64,000 nucleotides of DNA from Alphaproteobacteria bacterium UBA6187 (GTDB taxonomy: Bacteria; Pseudomonadota; Alphaproteobacteria; Rickettsiales; UBA6187): assembly GCA_002422795.1 (NCBI GenBank), contig DITJ01000104.1, positions 1 to 64,000 of the forward strand, read 5' to 3'. The notes beneath the pieces were generated by a model. The model was not told the origin of the DNA and searched no databases. It saw only the letters and a list, made by a program, of their open reading frames with translations. Made by a program: the position numbers and the translations under genes. Below, piece after piece: positions 46,681-53,948 of this stretch (its first letter is position 1; each line of letters begins with the position of its first letter).

Positions 46681-47136
46681 TCAAACTATATCTTTAATAT
46701 AGGCCTTTAGGCAGCCTTTTTTTGTATTCTCACAGGCTATTTGCTGGATAATATCCTTCAATGAAACCACCCCGATTATTTTATCATAGTTATTTTTTAC
46801 CACTAAATTACTAACCCTTCTTTGGTACATTTTATCTATGGCATCTTCCAAATTATCATTTGCTGAACACGAAGCAATATCTTGCGACATAACCTCGCTT
46901 ACAAGGGTCTGGTGCGGGTCCAGGTCTTTAGCAAGCACTCGCACAATAACATCACGCTCTGTAATTATCCCACTGACTTTATTTTCATTTCCTACCGGAA
47001 AAACACTTACTTCTTGAAGTTGCATTATTTTAGATAACTCTGAAATATTTAAGCCAGGATTAAGAAAAAGTGTATTACCACCTGATATTATCTCGCGTAT
47101 TTTTATCGGCGCATGATTTTTATTTTCAAACTTCAT
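46681..47136 (-). CDS. CBS-pair domain protein
   Basis: 151 aa made almost entirely of two CBS motifs: the first with FLNPGLNISELSKIMQ...VFPVGNENKVSGIITERDVIVRV, the second with ASCSANDNLEDAIDKM...NLVVKNNYDKIIGVVSLKDII. Such free CBS pairs bind AMP/ATP or SAM and act as energy or redox sensors. The start MKFENKNH (47136) is preceded by GAGAGG about 7 bases upstream; a start seven codons earlier is less good. Upstream partner of the 144-aa hypothetical. Confidence 0.87.
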   Translation of the reverse strand: MKFENKNHAPIKIREIISGGNTLFLNPGLNISELSKIMQLQEVSVFPVGNENKVSGIITERDVIVRVLAKDLDPHQTLVSEVMSQDIASCSANDNLEDAIDKMYQRRVSNLVVKNNYDKIIGVVSLKDIIQQIACENTKKGCLKAYIKDIV

Positions 47137-47316
47137 CAATAACCTCTCTAACAACATAAATGTTTAAATATTAATGCCATATTATCATTCATACTCGTGT
47201 GATGTTTATCAAGATTCTTAATTTTTAATAAAAGGCCTGCTTGTTTTGATTCATATCAAACAATAATTACTGAGGCCGGGTTATTAATCTGAATCAGAAA
47301 AATAGAGGGCATCCCA

Positions 47317-47469
47317 ATGAAGAAAACAACATTAATAGTTATAATTCTGGCTGTTATTATCGGAGCTGCGGCTCAATACGGCAGGGAGAAGGTGTCGGTT
47401 ATAAAGAATTTAATCCAGTATAGCGATGCAAGGCAAGAGACCGAGCCTCTTGTCATCCATAAAAAGTAA
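47317..47469 (+). CDS. Small single-pass membrane protein, 50 aa
   Basis: A good AGAGGG ribosome site (47304-47309) precedes ATG 47317. The peptide has a lysine start, one hydrophobic helix (TLIVIILAVIIGAAA, residues 5-19) and a charged tail ending ETEPLVIHKK. It could be a small inner-membrane protein or have an uncleaved signal. No family is recognised. It stands alone between the divergent CBS gene and a palindromic repeat. Confidence 0.55.
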   Translation: MKKTTLIVIILAVIIGAAAQYGREKVSVIKNLIQYSDARQETEPLVIHKK

Positions 47470-47477
47470 AAAATAAT

Positions 47478-47599
47478 ACAGAGTTGCATTCAAAGAACGA
47501 GTAGGAGTGCGAGGCGAGGAGGGCGTAAGCGTAGGCTTAACTACGTGCGCACCGACAAGACCAATGCACGACAACCTCGTTCAAAGAATGCAACTTTGT
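47478..47599. repeat. 122-bp palindromic repeat (partner at the tatD 5' end)
   Basis: The ends are 24-bp imperfect inverted repeats (core AGTTGCATTC...GAACGAG, 47482-47501 with 47576-47595, about 17 of 20 matching). The inside shares GGAGGGCGTAAGCGTAG and CTACGTGCGCACCGA with the reverse complement of 32352-32445. It lies 35 bp ahead of the BKACE gene, so it is part of that gene's leader. Confidence 0.8.
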
Positions 47600-47633
47600 A
47601 TAACTTCTTTTAATTCCAAGCACTGTTAATCAA

Positions 47634-48464
47634 ATGAATATACCTATTGTAGTTTCCGTTGCTCCCAACGGCTCAAGCAAAACAAAAATTGACCATCAAA
47701 GGCTACCTATGTTACCGGAAGAATTAGCCAGGGATGCAAAAGAATGTAAAGATGCCGGGGCTACGTTAATACATGTGCATGTAAGGAATAATGAAGGAAA
47801 GCATACGTTAGATATAGCCCCTTACAAGGAAGCTATAGCTGCTATAAAAGAAACCGTGGGTGACCAGATGATAATTCAGGTTACATCAGAAGCTGTTGGT
47901 ATATATTCGGCAGAAGAACAAATGGCAATGATTGAAAAACTAAAGCCAGAAGCAGTATCTATTGCCTTAAAGGAATTAATTCCAGAAGATTCTGATGAAA
48001 ATAAAGCACAAGATTTCTTGAGATGGGTTTTAAGTGAAAAAATATCACCACAATATGTATTATATTCAGCGCAGGAACTGCAGCGTTTTTATACATTAAA
48101 AGCCCGTGGTGTAATACCAGGGGATAAGCAATTCCTGTTATTTGTACTTGGGAGGTATAGTGCTAACAAAGAATCCCACCCCGAAGATTTATTGCCTTTT
48201 ATTAATATCCATAACCTGAATAAAACTGATAATTCGGTAAAGTGGGCTGTATGCGCATTTGGTAAAGCAGAAATTGAATGCGTATTAAAAGCTGCCTCCC
48301 TTGGTGGGCATATACGCATTGGTTTTGAAAACAACCTGTATTTACAAGATGGAAGCCTGGCTAAAAACAATGCAGAACTTATTAGCCAATTCAGGAGTTT
48401 ATACCCTGCTGAAAATAGGTGTATTTCAACAATAGAAGAAGCTAAGGAATTAGTGCTTTGCTAG
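47634..48464 (+). CDS. BKACE family protein (DUF849, beta-keto acid cleavage enzyme)
   Basis: 276 aa. TIM-barrel enzymes condensing a beta-keto acid with acetyl-CoA, using zinc. The Zn motif is in LIHVHVRNNEGKHTLD (HxH near residue 48); SVAPNGSSKTKIDHQRLPMLPEELA is the family start and HIRIGFENNLYL near 223 the closing block. Founding member Kce acts in lysine fermentation. The substrate here is not deducible. No lysine-fermentation genes are nearby. Confidence 0.85.
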   Translation: MNIPIVVSVAPNGSSKTKIDHQRLPMLPEELARDAKECKDAGATLIHVHVRNNEGKHTLDIAPYKEAIAAIKETVGDQMIIQVTSEAVGIYSAEEQMAMIEKLKPEAVSIALKELIPEDSDENKAQDFLRWVLSEKISPQYVLYSAQELQRFYTLKARGVIPGDKQFLLFVLGRYSANKESHPEDLLPFINIHNLNKTDNSVKWAVCAFGKAEIECVLKAASLGGHIRIGFENNLYLQDGSLAKNNAELISQFRSLYPAENRCISTIEEAKELVLC

Positions 48465-48632
48465 GATAACTACACACGCCACTTCGTGGTTCGCAATGAC
48501 GTATATTTATTACTTAAATGTAGCTAAAATTCTAAATGCTATTTCCATGGATAACTACATAAGGCGATGATTGACAACGCGCAAATAAAAATGAAATTTA
48601 CTATAAAACCCACATATTTGAGGCAAATAATT

Positions 48633-49082
48633 ATGAAAGCAAAGAAATATATCACCTGGGTAGCGGTTCTTGACGGCAGGAAAGCACTTTTATTAACTAA
48701 AAGCACTAGTAACAGGCTGGAAATTCTCGATCATGCTTTTACTGCTGAGCCAATACGCACTAATACAGAAACCCACAATACATTAGGAAGGTCATTTTCA
48801 AGTAGTAGGGCGGGAGTAAGGCATATTATTGAGCCACATACTGATGAACAGACGCAGGAAAAACAGGAATTCATAAAAGAAATTTCTGAATATTTAGAAT
48901 CATCCTTATGGGAATATGACAGGCTTATATTAGCCGCACCACCAAAGGCTCTTGGATATTTACGCAAAATACTTAGTAAGGAAGTTAAAGATAAAGTGAT
49001 TTTAGAACTTGATAATGATTTTGTCCGCCTGGCTCCACACCAGATTCAGCAGCATCTTGAAAAACTTATACCTATATTTTAA
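48633..49082 (+). CDS. Host attachment protein-like (PF10116/baeRF-type) protein
   Basis: 149 aa from MKAKKYITWVAVLDGRKA. Family features are the start WVAVLDGRKALLL, a Thr/Ser-rich middle (HNTLGRSFSSSRAGVRH) and LWEYDRLILAAPPKALGYLRKIL near 105. The Agrobacterium prototype was linked to plant attachment, but the fold is related to the archaeal release-factor eRF1 domain, so the name is weak evidence of function. Start chosen at 48633 (GAGG 9 bases upstream); the frame is open 22 codons further to 48567. Confidence 0.78.
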   Translation: MKAKKYITWVAVLDGRKALLLTKSTSNRLEILDHAFTAEPIRTNTETHNTLGRSFSSSRAGVRHIIEPHTDEQTQEKQEFIKEISEYLESSLWEYDRLILAAPPKALGYLRKILSKEVKDKVILELDNDFVRLAPHQIQQHLEKLIPIF

Positions 49083-49102
49083 AAGTGCAAGTTGCCAGTC
49101 TA

Positions 49103-49130
49103 AGTGCAAGTATTTTATCTTACTTGCACT
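49103..49130. terminator. Bidirectional stem-loop between convergent genes
   Basis: AGTGCAAGTA (49103-49112) pairs perfectly with 49121-49130 around an 8-base loop. It is between the 3' ends of the host-attachment-like gene and hda. Flanking U-tracts are weak. The 20 bases before it (AAGTGCAAGTTGCCAGTCTA) have the look of the heptamer family. Confidence 0.55.
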
Positions 49131-49134
49131 ATAA

Positions 49135-49797
49135 CTAATCCATCTGGCTTAATATGGTTTTTACAAATGGAATGGTGATATTTTTCTTTTCTTTAAGGGC
49201 AGATATATCAATCTCTTCAACAATTCTGGCTACTGCTTCAAATGACCTTTCAGTACGAAGTACAAGATAATCAACTACACTCATTTCAACTTTCAACTGG
49301 CGTTCTATAAAATGCTTAAAGAAAAGCGTGCGGAGTAATTCATCATCAGGGTTACTTACACTACAGCAAGTAACTGAATTAATGCGTGAACGTAAATCAG
49401 GAAGGCGTATTTTTAAATTAGTAGGATGATTTTGCGCAGTCATTAATATATAACCACCCTCTTCCTTTACCCTATTAAAGAAATGGAAAAATGCCGCTTC
49501 ATCATAAACATTTTCAATATTTTCAACAATATAGCACTGCCCCTTCTTTTCGGTTGGCTTGCTTACCATTGTATATATATCATTAGGGGTTAGTTTCCTG
49601 GCCTTACTTATTTCCATCCATATATTAGCCAACATGGTTTTTCCACTGTCTTTTGGGCCATAAATAAATAAAGCGTGCGTTTTCCAATGTGGCCATTCTT
49701 CAATAACCGCAAGTGCGCGCTGGTTAGATTCAGAGACAATAAAATTGTCATCCCTCATCTTTGCCTTAAAACCAAAATCAAAAAATTCCTGGGACAT
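49135..49797 (-). CDS. hdaA: DnaA-like AAA protein, Hda/HdaA-type
   Basis: 220 aa resembling DnaA domain III without the DNA-binding domain IV. The N terminus FDFGFKAKMRDDNFIVSESN leads to Walker A YGPKDSGKTMLA near 51, a reduced Walker B (YIVENIENV), the sensor region ILMTAQNHP and LRSRINSVTCC. In Caulobacter HdaA stimulates ATP hydrolysis on DnaA and prevents re-initiation. The expected sliding-clamp-binding peptide at the very N terminus (MSQEFFDFG) resembles a QxxLF-like element only loosely. It is 44 bp downstream of PPSR and about 1.2 kb from oriC. Confidence 0.85.
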   Translation of the reverse strand: MSQEFFDFGFKAKMRDDNFIVSESNQRALAVIEEWPHWKTHALFIYGPKDSGKTMLANIWMEISKARKLTPNDIYTMVSKPTEKKGQCYIVENIENVYDEAAFFHFFNRVKEEGGYILMTAQNHPTNLKIRLPDLRSRINSVTCCSVSNPDDELLRTLFFKHFIERQLKVEMSVVDYLVLRTERSFEAVARIVEEIDISALKEKKNITIPFVKTILSQMD

Positions 49798-49841
49798 ATT
49801 ACTTAAAGTATTGGGTTTTATAAATTATAGAAATTTAATAT

Positions 49842-50669
49842 TTATCTCTCACTCTCCATTTCTATCTTTTTCTGGTAATGCTGGATAATATTGGCACTGG
49901 TTTCTTCAACCGAGCGGCGGGAAACATCAATAACCGGCCAGTTATGTTTGGTAAACAACTTCCTTGCCTCCAATAGTTCTTCTTTAACTACTTCCATATC
50001 AGTATAAGTGGTTTCATCTGTGCTATTTAATGAAAGTAAACGGTTACGGCGGATTTGTATTAAAACTTCCGCACTGATTGTAAGGCCTATTATTAGTGGT
50101 TTTTTCAGGCGGAAAATTATCTCTGGCAGTGGAACATTTGGAACATAAGGAACATTTGCTGCGCGGTATCCACGGAATGCAAGATACATACTTGTTGGTG
50201 ATTTTGATGTTCTGGATACTCCAACCAATACTATTTCTGCCTCTTCTAAATCCCACACAGATTGCCCATCATCATGCGCCAATGAAAAATTAATAGCTTC
50301 AACACGCGAGAAATACTCTTCATCCAGTTCATGCTGCCTGCCTGGTTGCTTTGTATTTGCTTTCATATCAAGGAAATTAGAAAGATCATATATAGTTTTT
50401 GATAAAACTGATGTGCATGGTATATCCATTTTCGCGCAGCCATCTTTAAAATAGCGGCGCAAGGTTTTATCTGCCATAGTATACATTACAAAACCAGGTT
50501 TACGCCTTATGCCTTCTAATACCTTATCCACTTGGCCTTTTGTGCGTATAAGCGACCATGAATGTTCTTCAACATCTATAGTTTCAAACTGCGCTAGTGC
50601 CGCCCGCGCAACAGAACTTACTGTTTCACCTGTGGAATCTGATACTAAATGGAGTTGAAATGGGTTCAT
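49842..50669 (-). CDS. Pyruvate,phosphate dikinase regulatory protein / kinase (DUF299)
   Basis: 275 aa. PPSR/PEP-synthetase regulatory family: the start FQLHLVSDSTGETVSSVARAAL, the P-loop-like GVSRTSKSPTSMYLAFRG near residue 150 and the YVPNVPLPEIIFRLKKPLIIGL block. It switches PPDK or PEP synthase by ADP-dependent phosphorylation and Pi-dependent dephosphorylation. The Rickettsia homologue (RP001) and the Caulobacter homologue also face hemE across the origin. Divergent from hemE here. Followed by hda. Confidence 0.92.
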   Translation of the reverse strand: MNPFQLHLVSDSTGETVSSVARAALAQFETIDVEEHSWSLIRTKGQVDKVLEGIRRKPGFVMYTMADKTLRRYFKDGCAKMDIPCTSVLSKTIYDLSNFLDMKANTKQPGRQHELDEEYFSRVEAINFSLAHDDGQSVWDLEEAEIVLVGVSRTSKSPTSMYLAFRGYRAANVPYVPNVPLPEIIFRLKKPLIIGLTISAEVLIQIRRNRLLSLNSTDETTYTDMEVVKEELLEARKLFTKHNWPVIDVSRRSVEETSANIIQHYQKKIEMESER

Positions 50670-50671
50670 AT

Positions 50672-50762
50672 GTAGTTCGTAGTTTATGGTTTATGGTTTA
50701 TGGTTTGTAGTATAAGATGCTAACTATTAACTATCAACCACGAACTGGGGACTAACAACTAC
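50672..50762. repeat. Heptamer inverted repeat at the PPSR 5' side
   Basis: The left arm (50672-50711) has TAGTTTA/TGGTTTA/TGGTTTA/TGGTTTG units with a strict 7-bp step. The right arm (50721-50762) reads TAACTAT/TAACTAT/CAACCAC/GAACTGG..., the complement. Loop about 9 bases. It lies in the PPSR leader at the edge of the origin region. Confidence 0.78.
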
Positions 50763-51134
50763 CTTCATAACCATGTGTATAACTTTGAGTATAAAAATAT
50801 ATCTATACTTACCTACAATTCATATAAATTTTTTACATGGATAAATCAACATGTGGATATTTTTTTATTGGTATAAGTTTAATTGTTAGGTAAATAAATT
50901 ACCAGAACTTACTAACAAAATACACAACTACAGATAATTTATATATTATAGGAATTAAGGAAAATAATATTATAATTTATCCACAATCAATAATAGTAAT
51001 TTTTTTATTAATGCTATTGTGGGTAAAATTGTTTATAAAATTTTATCCACATAAAACCGTGTATATAAATAAACAATAATAAGAATAAAATATATCTTAT
51101 ATTATTTAAGAGAATAGAAAATTAGGAATTAAAA
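50763..51134. other. Probable chromosomal replication origin (oriC)
   Basis: A 372-bp very AT-rich gap between hemE and PPSR. Two perfect DnaA boxes TTATCCACA lie at 50977-50985 and 51043-51051, and TTATACACA on the minus strand at 50774-50782. One-mismatch boxes on the minus strand are at 50852-50860 and 51018-51026. Long A/T-only runs (for example 50800-50850 and 51060-51110) could be the unwinding region. The hemE-oriC-RP001 order is that described for Caulobacter and Rickettsia. An Hda-like gene close by and parS at 62.2 kb support the call. GC skew would be the test. Confidence 0.8.
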
Positions 51135-52157
51135 GTGCAATATTTAACCAGTTTAGAAAAAGTAATAAGAGGTTTTCCAGGTGATTCTGTTCCTATCTGG
51201 CTTATGAGACAAGCAGGCAGGTATCTGGAAGAATATAGGAATGTGCGCAGCACTACCAGTAGTTTCCTTGAATTTTGCTATAGTCCTGAAAAAGCTTCAG
51301 AAGTAACTTTACAGCCTATAAGGCGCTTTGACTTTGACGCTGCTATAATATTTTCAGATATTCTTGTAATACCTGATGCACTTGGTGTGGATGTTTCCTT
51401 TCTAGTTGGCGAAGGGCCAAAACTTGCAAAAATTACTGCTAATGATATAGGTAATTTAAAATATAATCCAAATAAGCTTCTACCTGTCTATGAGGCTATA
51501 AAAATGGTTAGGGCGGGTCTTGCCCCACAAAAATCCTTAATAGGCTTTGCAGGAGCTCCCTGGACGCTTGCAACCTATATGATTGAAGGTGGAGGTAGTA
51601 AAGATTTCCATAATACTAAATCATGGGCTTATGCTGATCCTAAATCTTTCAGGAAATTAATTTATATTCTGGCTGATAGTATAATCATTCATGCGATTGC
51701 CCAAATAAAAGCCGGTGCAAATATAATCCAGTTATTCGATAGCTGGGCTGGCACAGTTGCTGCTGGCGATGAATTTAATAAATGGGTGATAGAACCGACT
51801 GCTTATATAATTTCTAAAATAAAAGCCCAATTCCCAAATATCCCTATAATTGGTTTTCCGCGGGGAGCTGGGGTTGCTTATGTTGACTATGCTAATAAAA
51901 CTGGAGTTGGTGCTATATCGGTTGATTATAATATGCCGCTTGAGTGGATAGCCAGTAAAGTTGATATTACCATTCAAGGTAACCTTGACCCATTGCTTTT
52001 AAAGTATAATCTGGAAGGCACTTTAATCCAGGCAAAGAAAATATTGGATATTATGAAGGGGCAGAAATTTATATTTAATTTGGGACATGGGATATTACCG
52101 GAAACTCCTATTGCTAATGTTGAAGCGTTGGTAAATTTAGTTAAAAACTATAGATAA
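51135..52157 (+). CDS. hemE: Uroporphyrinogen decarboxylase
   Basis: It converts uroporphyrinogen III to coproporphyrinogen III in haem synthesis. The N-terminal signature [16 protein letters not shown] (about 21-36), the catalytic Asp region [39 protein letters not shown] near 138 and the end [17 protein letters not shown] are all present. 340 aa. The start is GTG at 51135 with AGGA 8 bases before. 5 bp upstream of hemH, so a hemEH operon running away from oriC. Confidence 0.96.
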   Translation: MQYLTSLEKVIRGFPGDSVPIWLMRQAGRYLEEYRNVRSTTSSFLEFCYSPEKASEVTLQPIRRFDFDAAIIFSDILVIPDALGVDVSFLVGEGPKLAKITANDIGNLKYNPNKLLPVYEAIKMVRAGLAPQKSLIGFAGAPWTLATYMIEGGGSKDFHNTKSWAYADPKSFRKLIYILADSIIIHAIAQIKAGANIIQLFDSWAGTVAAGDEFNKWVIEPTAYIISKIKAQFPNIPIIGFPRGAGVAYVDYANKTGVGAISVDYNMPLEWIASKVDITIQGNLDPLLLKYNLEGTLIQAKKILDIMKGQKFIFNLGHGILPETPIANVEALVNLVKNYR

Positions 52158-52162
52158 TTAAA

Positions 52163-53149
52163 ATGAAAAAAGCTGTAATATTATTTAACCTTGGTGGCCC
52201 TGATAGTCTTGATGCGGTTGAACCTTTTTTATTCAACCTGTTCAATGATAAAAATATCATAACCATACCAAATCCCATGCGGTTTTTTCTGGCGAAACTT
52301 ATCTCCGGTAAAAGAGCGCCTATCGCTAAGGAAATTTATAAAAATATTGGCAATAAATCCCCGATATTAGAAGAAACTGAAAAGCAGGCAGTGGCTTTGG
52401 AAAAAGCTTTAAATTCCATCACTAATCACCAATCACCAATCACCTACAAAACTTTTATATCAATGCGTTACTGGCATCCTTTTTCATACGAAACTATTGA
52501 AAAGGTAAAAGAATTTAACCCTGATGAAATTATCCTTCTGCCGCTTTATCCGCAATTTTCAACCACAACAACAAAATCATCTTATGATGACTGGCATAAA
52601 ATATCTAAGAAAAATGGATTAAAAATTCCTGTTAAAACTATATGCGGATATCATTTGGATGAAGATTTTATTACTGCGCACTCTAATATTATTAAAAAAT
52701 CCTACGAAGAAATAGGTAATACAAAAACCAGGATTTTATTTTCTGCACACGGATTACCTGAAAAAATAATTAAAAAAGGCGATCCTTACCAAAAGCAAAT
52801 AGAAGAAACAGCTGCTGCAATCGTAGCTAAATTATCTATAGAAAACCTTGATTTTGTAGTTTGTTACCAATCACGTGTTGGTAGGTTAAAATGGATAGAC
52901 CCCAGCACAGAAGATGAAATAAAACGCGCAGGTGTTGATTCTTTGGAAATTATTGTAGTTCCTATTGCTTTTGTATCTGAGCATTCAGAAACTTTAGTGG
53001 AACTTGATATTGAATATAAGCATCTTGCGAAAGAATCTGGGGTAAAAAATTATTACCGAGTTCCTACACTTGGTGTGGATGATAATTTTATAAAAACACT
53101 GGTAAATGTTTGTATAAATACCGAAGAATTTAAATGTAATTGCTATTAA
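52163..53149 (+). CDS. hemH: Ferrochelatase with small repeat-derived insertion
   Basis: It inserts Fe2+ into protoporphyrin IX. Signatures: [20 protein letters not shown] at the start, [13 protein letters not shown] near 108, [17 protein letters not shown] near 130, the active-site His in [17 protein letters not shown] near 195 and [16 protein letters not shown] near 275. 328 aa. Residues about 85-95 ([11 protein letters not shown]) are coded by a 7-bp tandem repeat (ATCACCA units) in a surface loop between helix and strand. Reading frame intact. Follows hemE by 5 bp. Confidence 0.95.
   Translation: MKKAVILFNLGGPDSLDAVEPFLFNLFNDKNIITIPNPMRFFLAKLISGKRAPIAKEIYKNIGNKSPILEETEKQAVALEKALNSITNHQSPITYKTFISMRYWHPFSYETIEKVKEFNPDEIILLPLYPQFSTTTTKSSYDDWHKISKKNGLKIPVKTICGYHLDEDFITAHSNIIKKSYEEIGNTKTRILFSAHGLPEKIIKKGDPYQKQIEETAAAIVAKLSIENLDFVVCYQSRVGRLKWIDPSTEDEIKRAGVDSLEIIVVPIAFVSEHSETLVELDIEYKHLAKESGVKNYYRVPTLGVDDNFIKTLVNVCINTEEFKCNCY
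52416..52447. repeat. Heptamer tract inside hemH
   Basis: CCATCACTAATCACCAATCA and onward: four units of ATCACYA at 7-bp spacing, read in frame in hemH. The units match the right arm of the radC-engB element (CCATCAC/CTAACAC). No complementary arm is present. Confidence 0.65.
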
Positions 53150-53183
53150 TAGTATCATTTTTAATATAAATACATATTCAAAT

Positions 53184-53948
53184 ATGCCCAATAAATTACA
53201 AAAACCAAAGAAAATCAGGGCTGATGAATTTTTACTAATTAATAGCCTTGCAGAAAATATTGAGCAGGCGCGTGCGCTTATAATGTCTGGTCTGGTTCTG
53301 TATGATGAAAAACCAATTACAAAGCCTGGTATATCTATAAACCAAGATGCTAAAGTACGAATAAAAAATCCCAAAGGGCATTCGTGGGTTTCACGTGGCG
53401 CAATTAAGCTGGAACATGCATTAAAGGAATATGCTATAGATGTAACTGGTATGATAGCTGTTGATGTTGGTGCATCCACCGGAGGATTCACTGATGTGCT
53501 TCTTCATTATGGGGCTAAAAAAGTATTTTCTGTGGATGTAGGTTATGGAGAGCTTGCATGGAAATTGCGCAATGATGATAGGGTGGTATTGCTTGAGCGC
53601 ACCAATGCCAGATATTTAACAGAAAAAGAAATAACTGAAACTCCAGATATAATCGTATGTGATGCCAGCTTCATAAGCCTTAAAACTGTTCTCCCTGCTT
53701 CTTTAAAACTTGCAAAATCAGGAACTATACTAGTGGCGCTGATAAAGCCGCAATTTGAGGTAGCGCAGGAAGAAGTTGGCGATAAGGGGGTAGTTTTAGA
53801 TGTTCTACTACATGAACGTGTGTGCGCTGAAATTAGGAATTGGCTTGAACAAATGCCTGATTGGGAAGTAATTGGCATCACAACCAGCCCTATTAAAGGG
53901 CCGGAAGGTAATGTAGAGTTTTTAATATTTGCTAAAAATATACTTTAG
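53184..53948 (+). CDS. tlyA: TlyA family rRNA methyltransferase / haemolysin A
   Basis: 254 aa. N-terminal S4 RNA-binding domain (RADEFLLINSLAENIEQARALIMSGLV), then an FtsJ-like methyltransferase domain with the SAM motif VDVGASTGGFTDVLL near residue 98, the conserved Asp in IVCDASFISLKTVLP and Lys in ALIKPQFEV. TlyA makes 2'-O-methylcytidines in 16S and 23S rRNA in mycobacteria; haemolysin is a legacy name. 34 bp after hemH. Its 3' end overlaps the convergent antiporter gene by 17 bp. Confidence 0.92.
   Translation: MPNKLQKPKKIRADEFLLINSLAENIEQARALIMSGLVLYDEKPITKPGISINQDAKVRIKNPKGHSWVSRGAIKLEHALKEYAIDVTGMIAVDVGASTGGFTDVLLHYGAKKVFSVDVGYGELAWKLRNDDRVVLLERTNARYLTEKEITETPDIIVCDASFISLKTVLPASLKLAKSGTILVALIKPQFEVAQEEVGDKGVVLDVLLHERVCAEIRNWLEQMPDWEVIGITTSPIKGPEGNVEFLIFAKNIL

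Noticed and set aside
53387..53402. Second parS-like site inside tlyA (GGTTTCACGTGGCGCA)
   Set aside because: Only 12 of 16 bases match and one half-site is lost; it encodes conserved TlyA residues.
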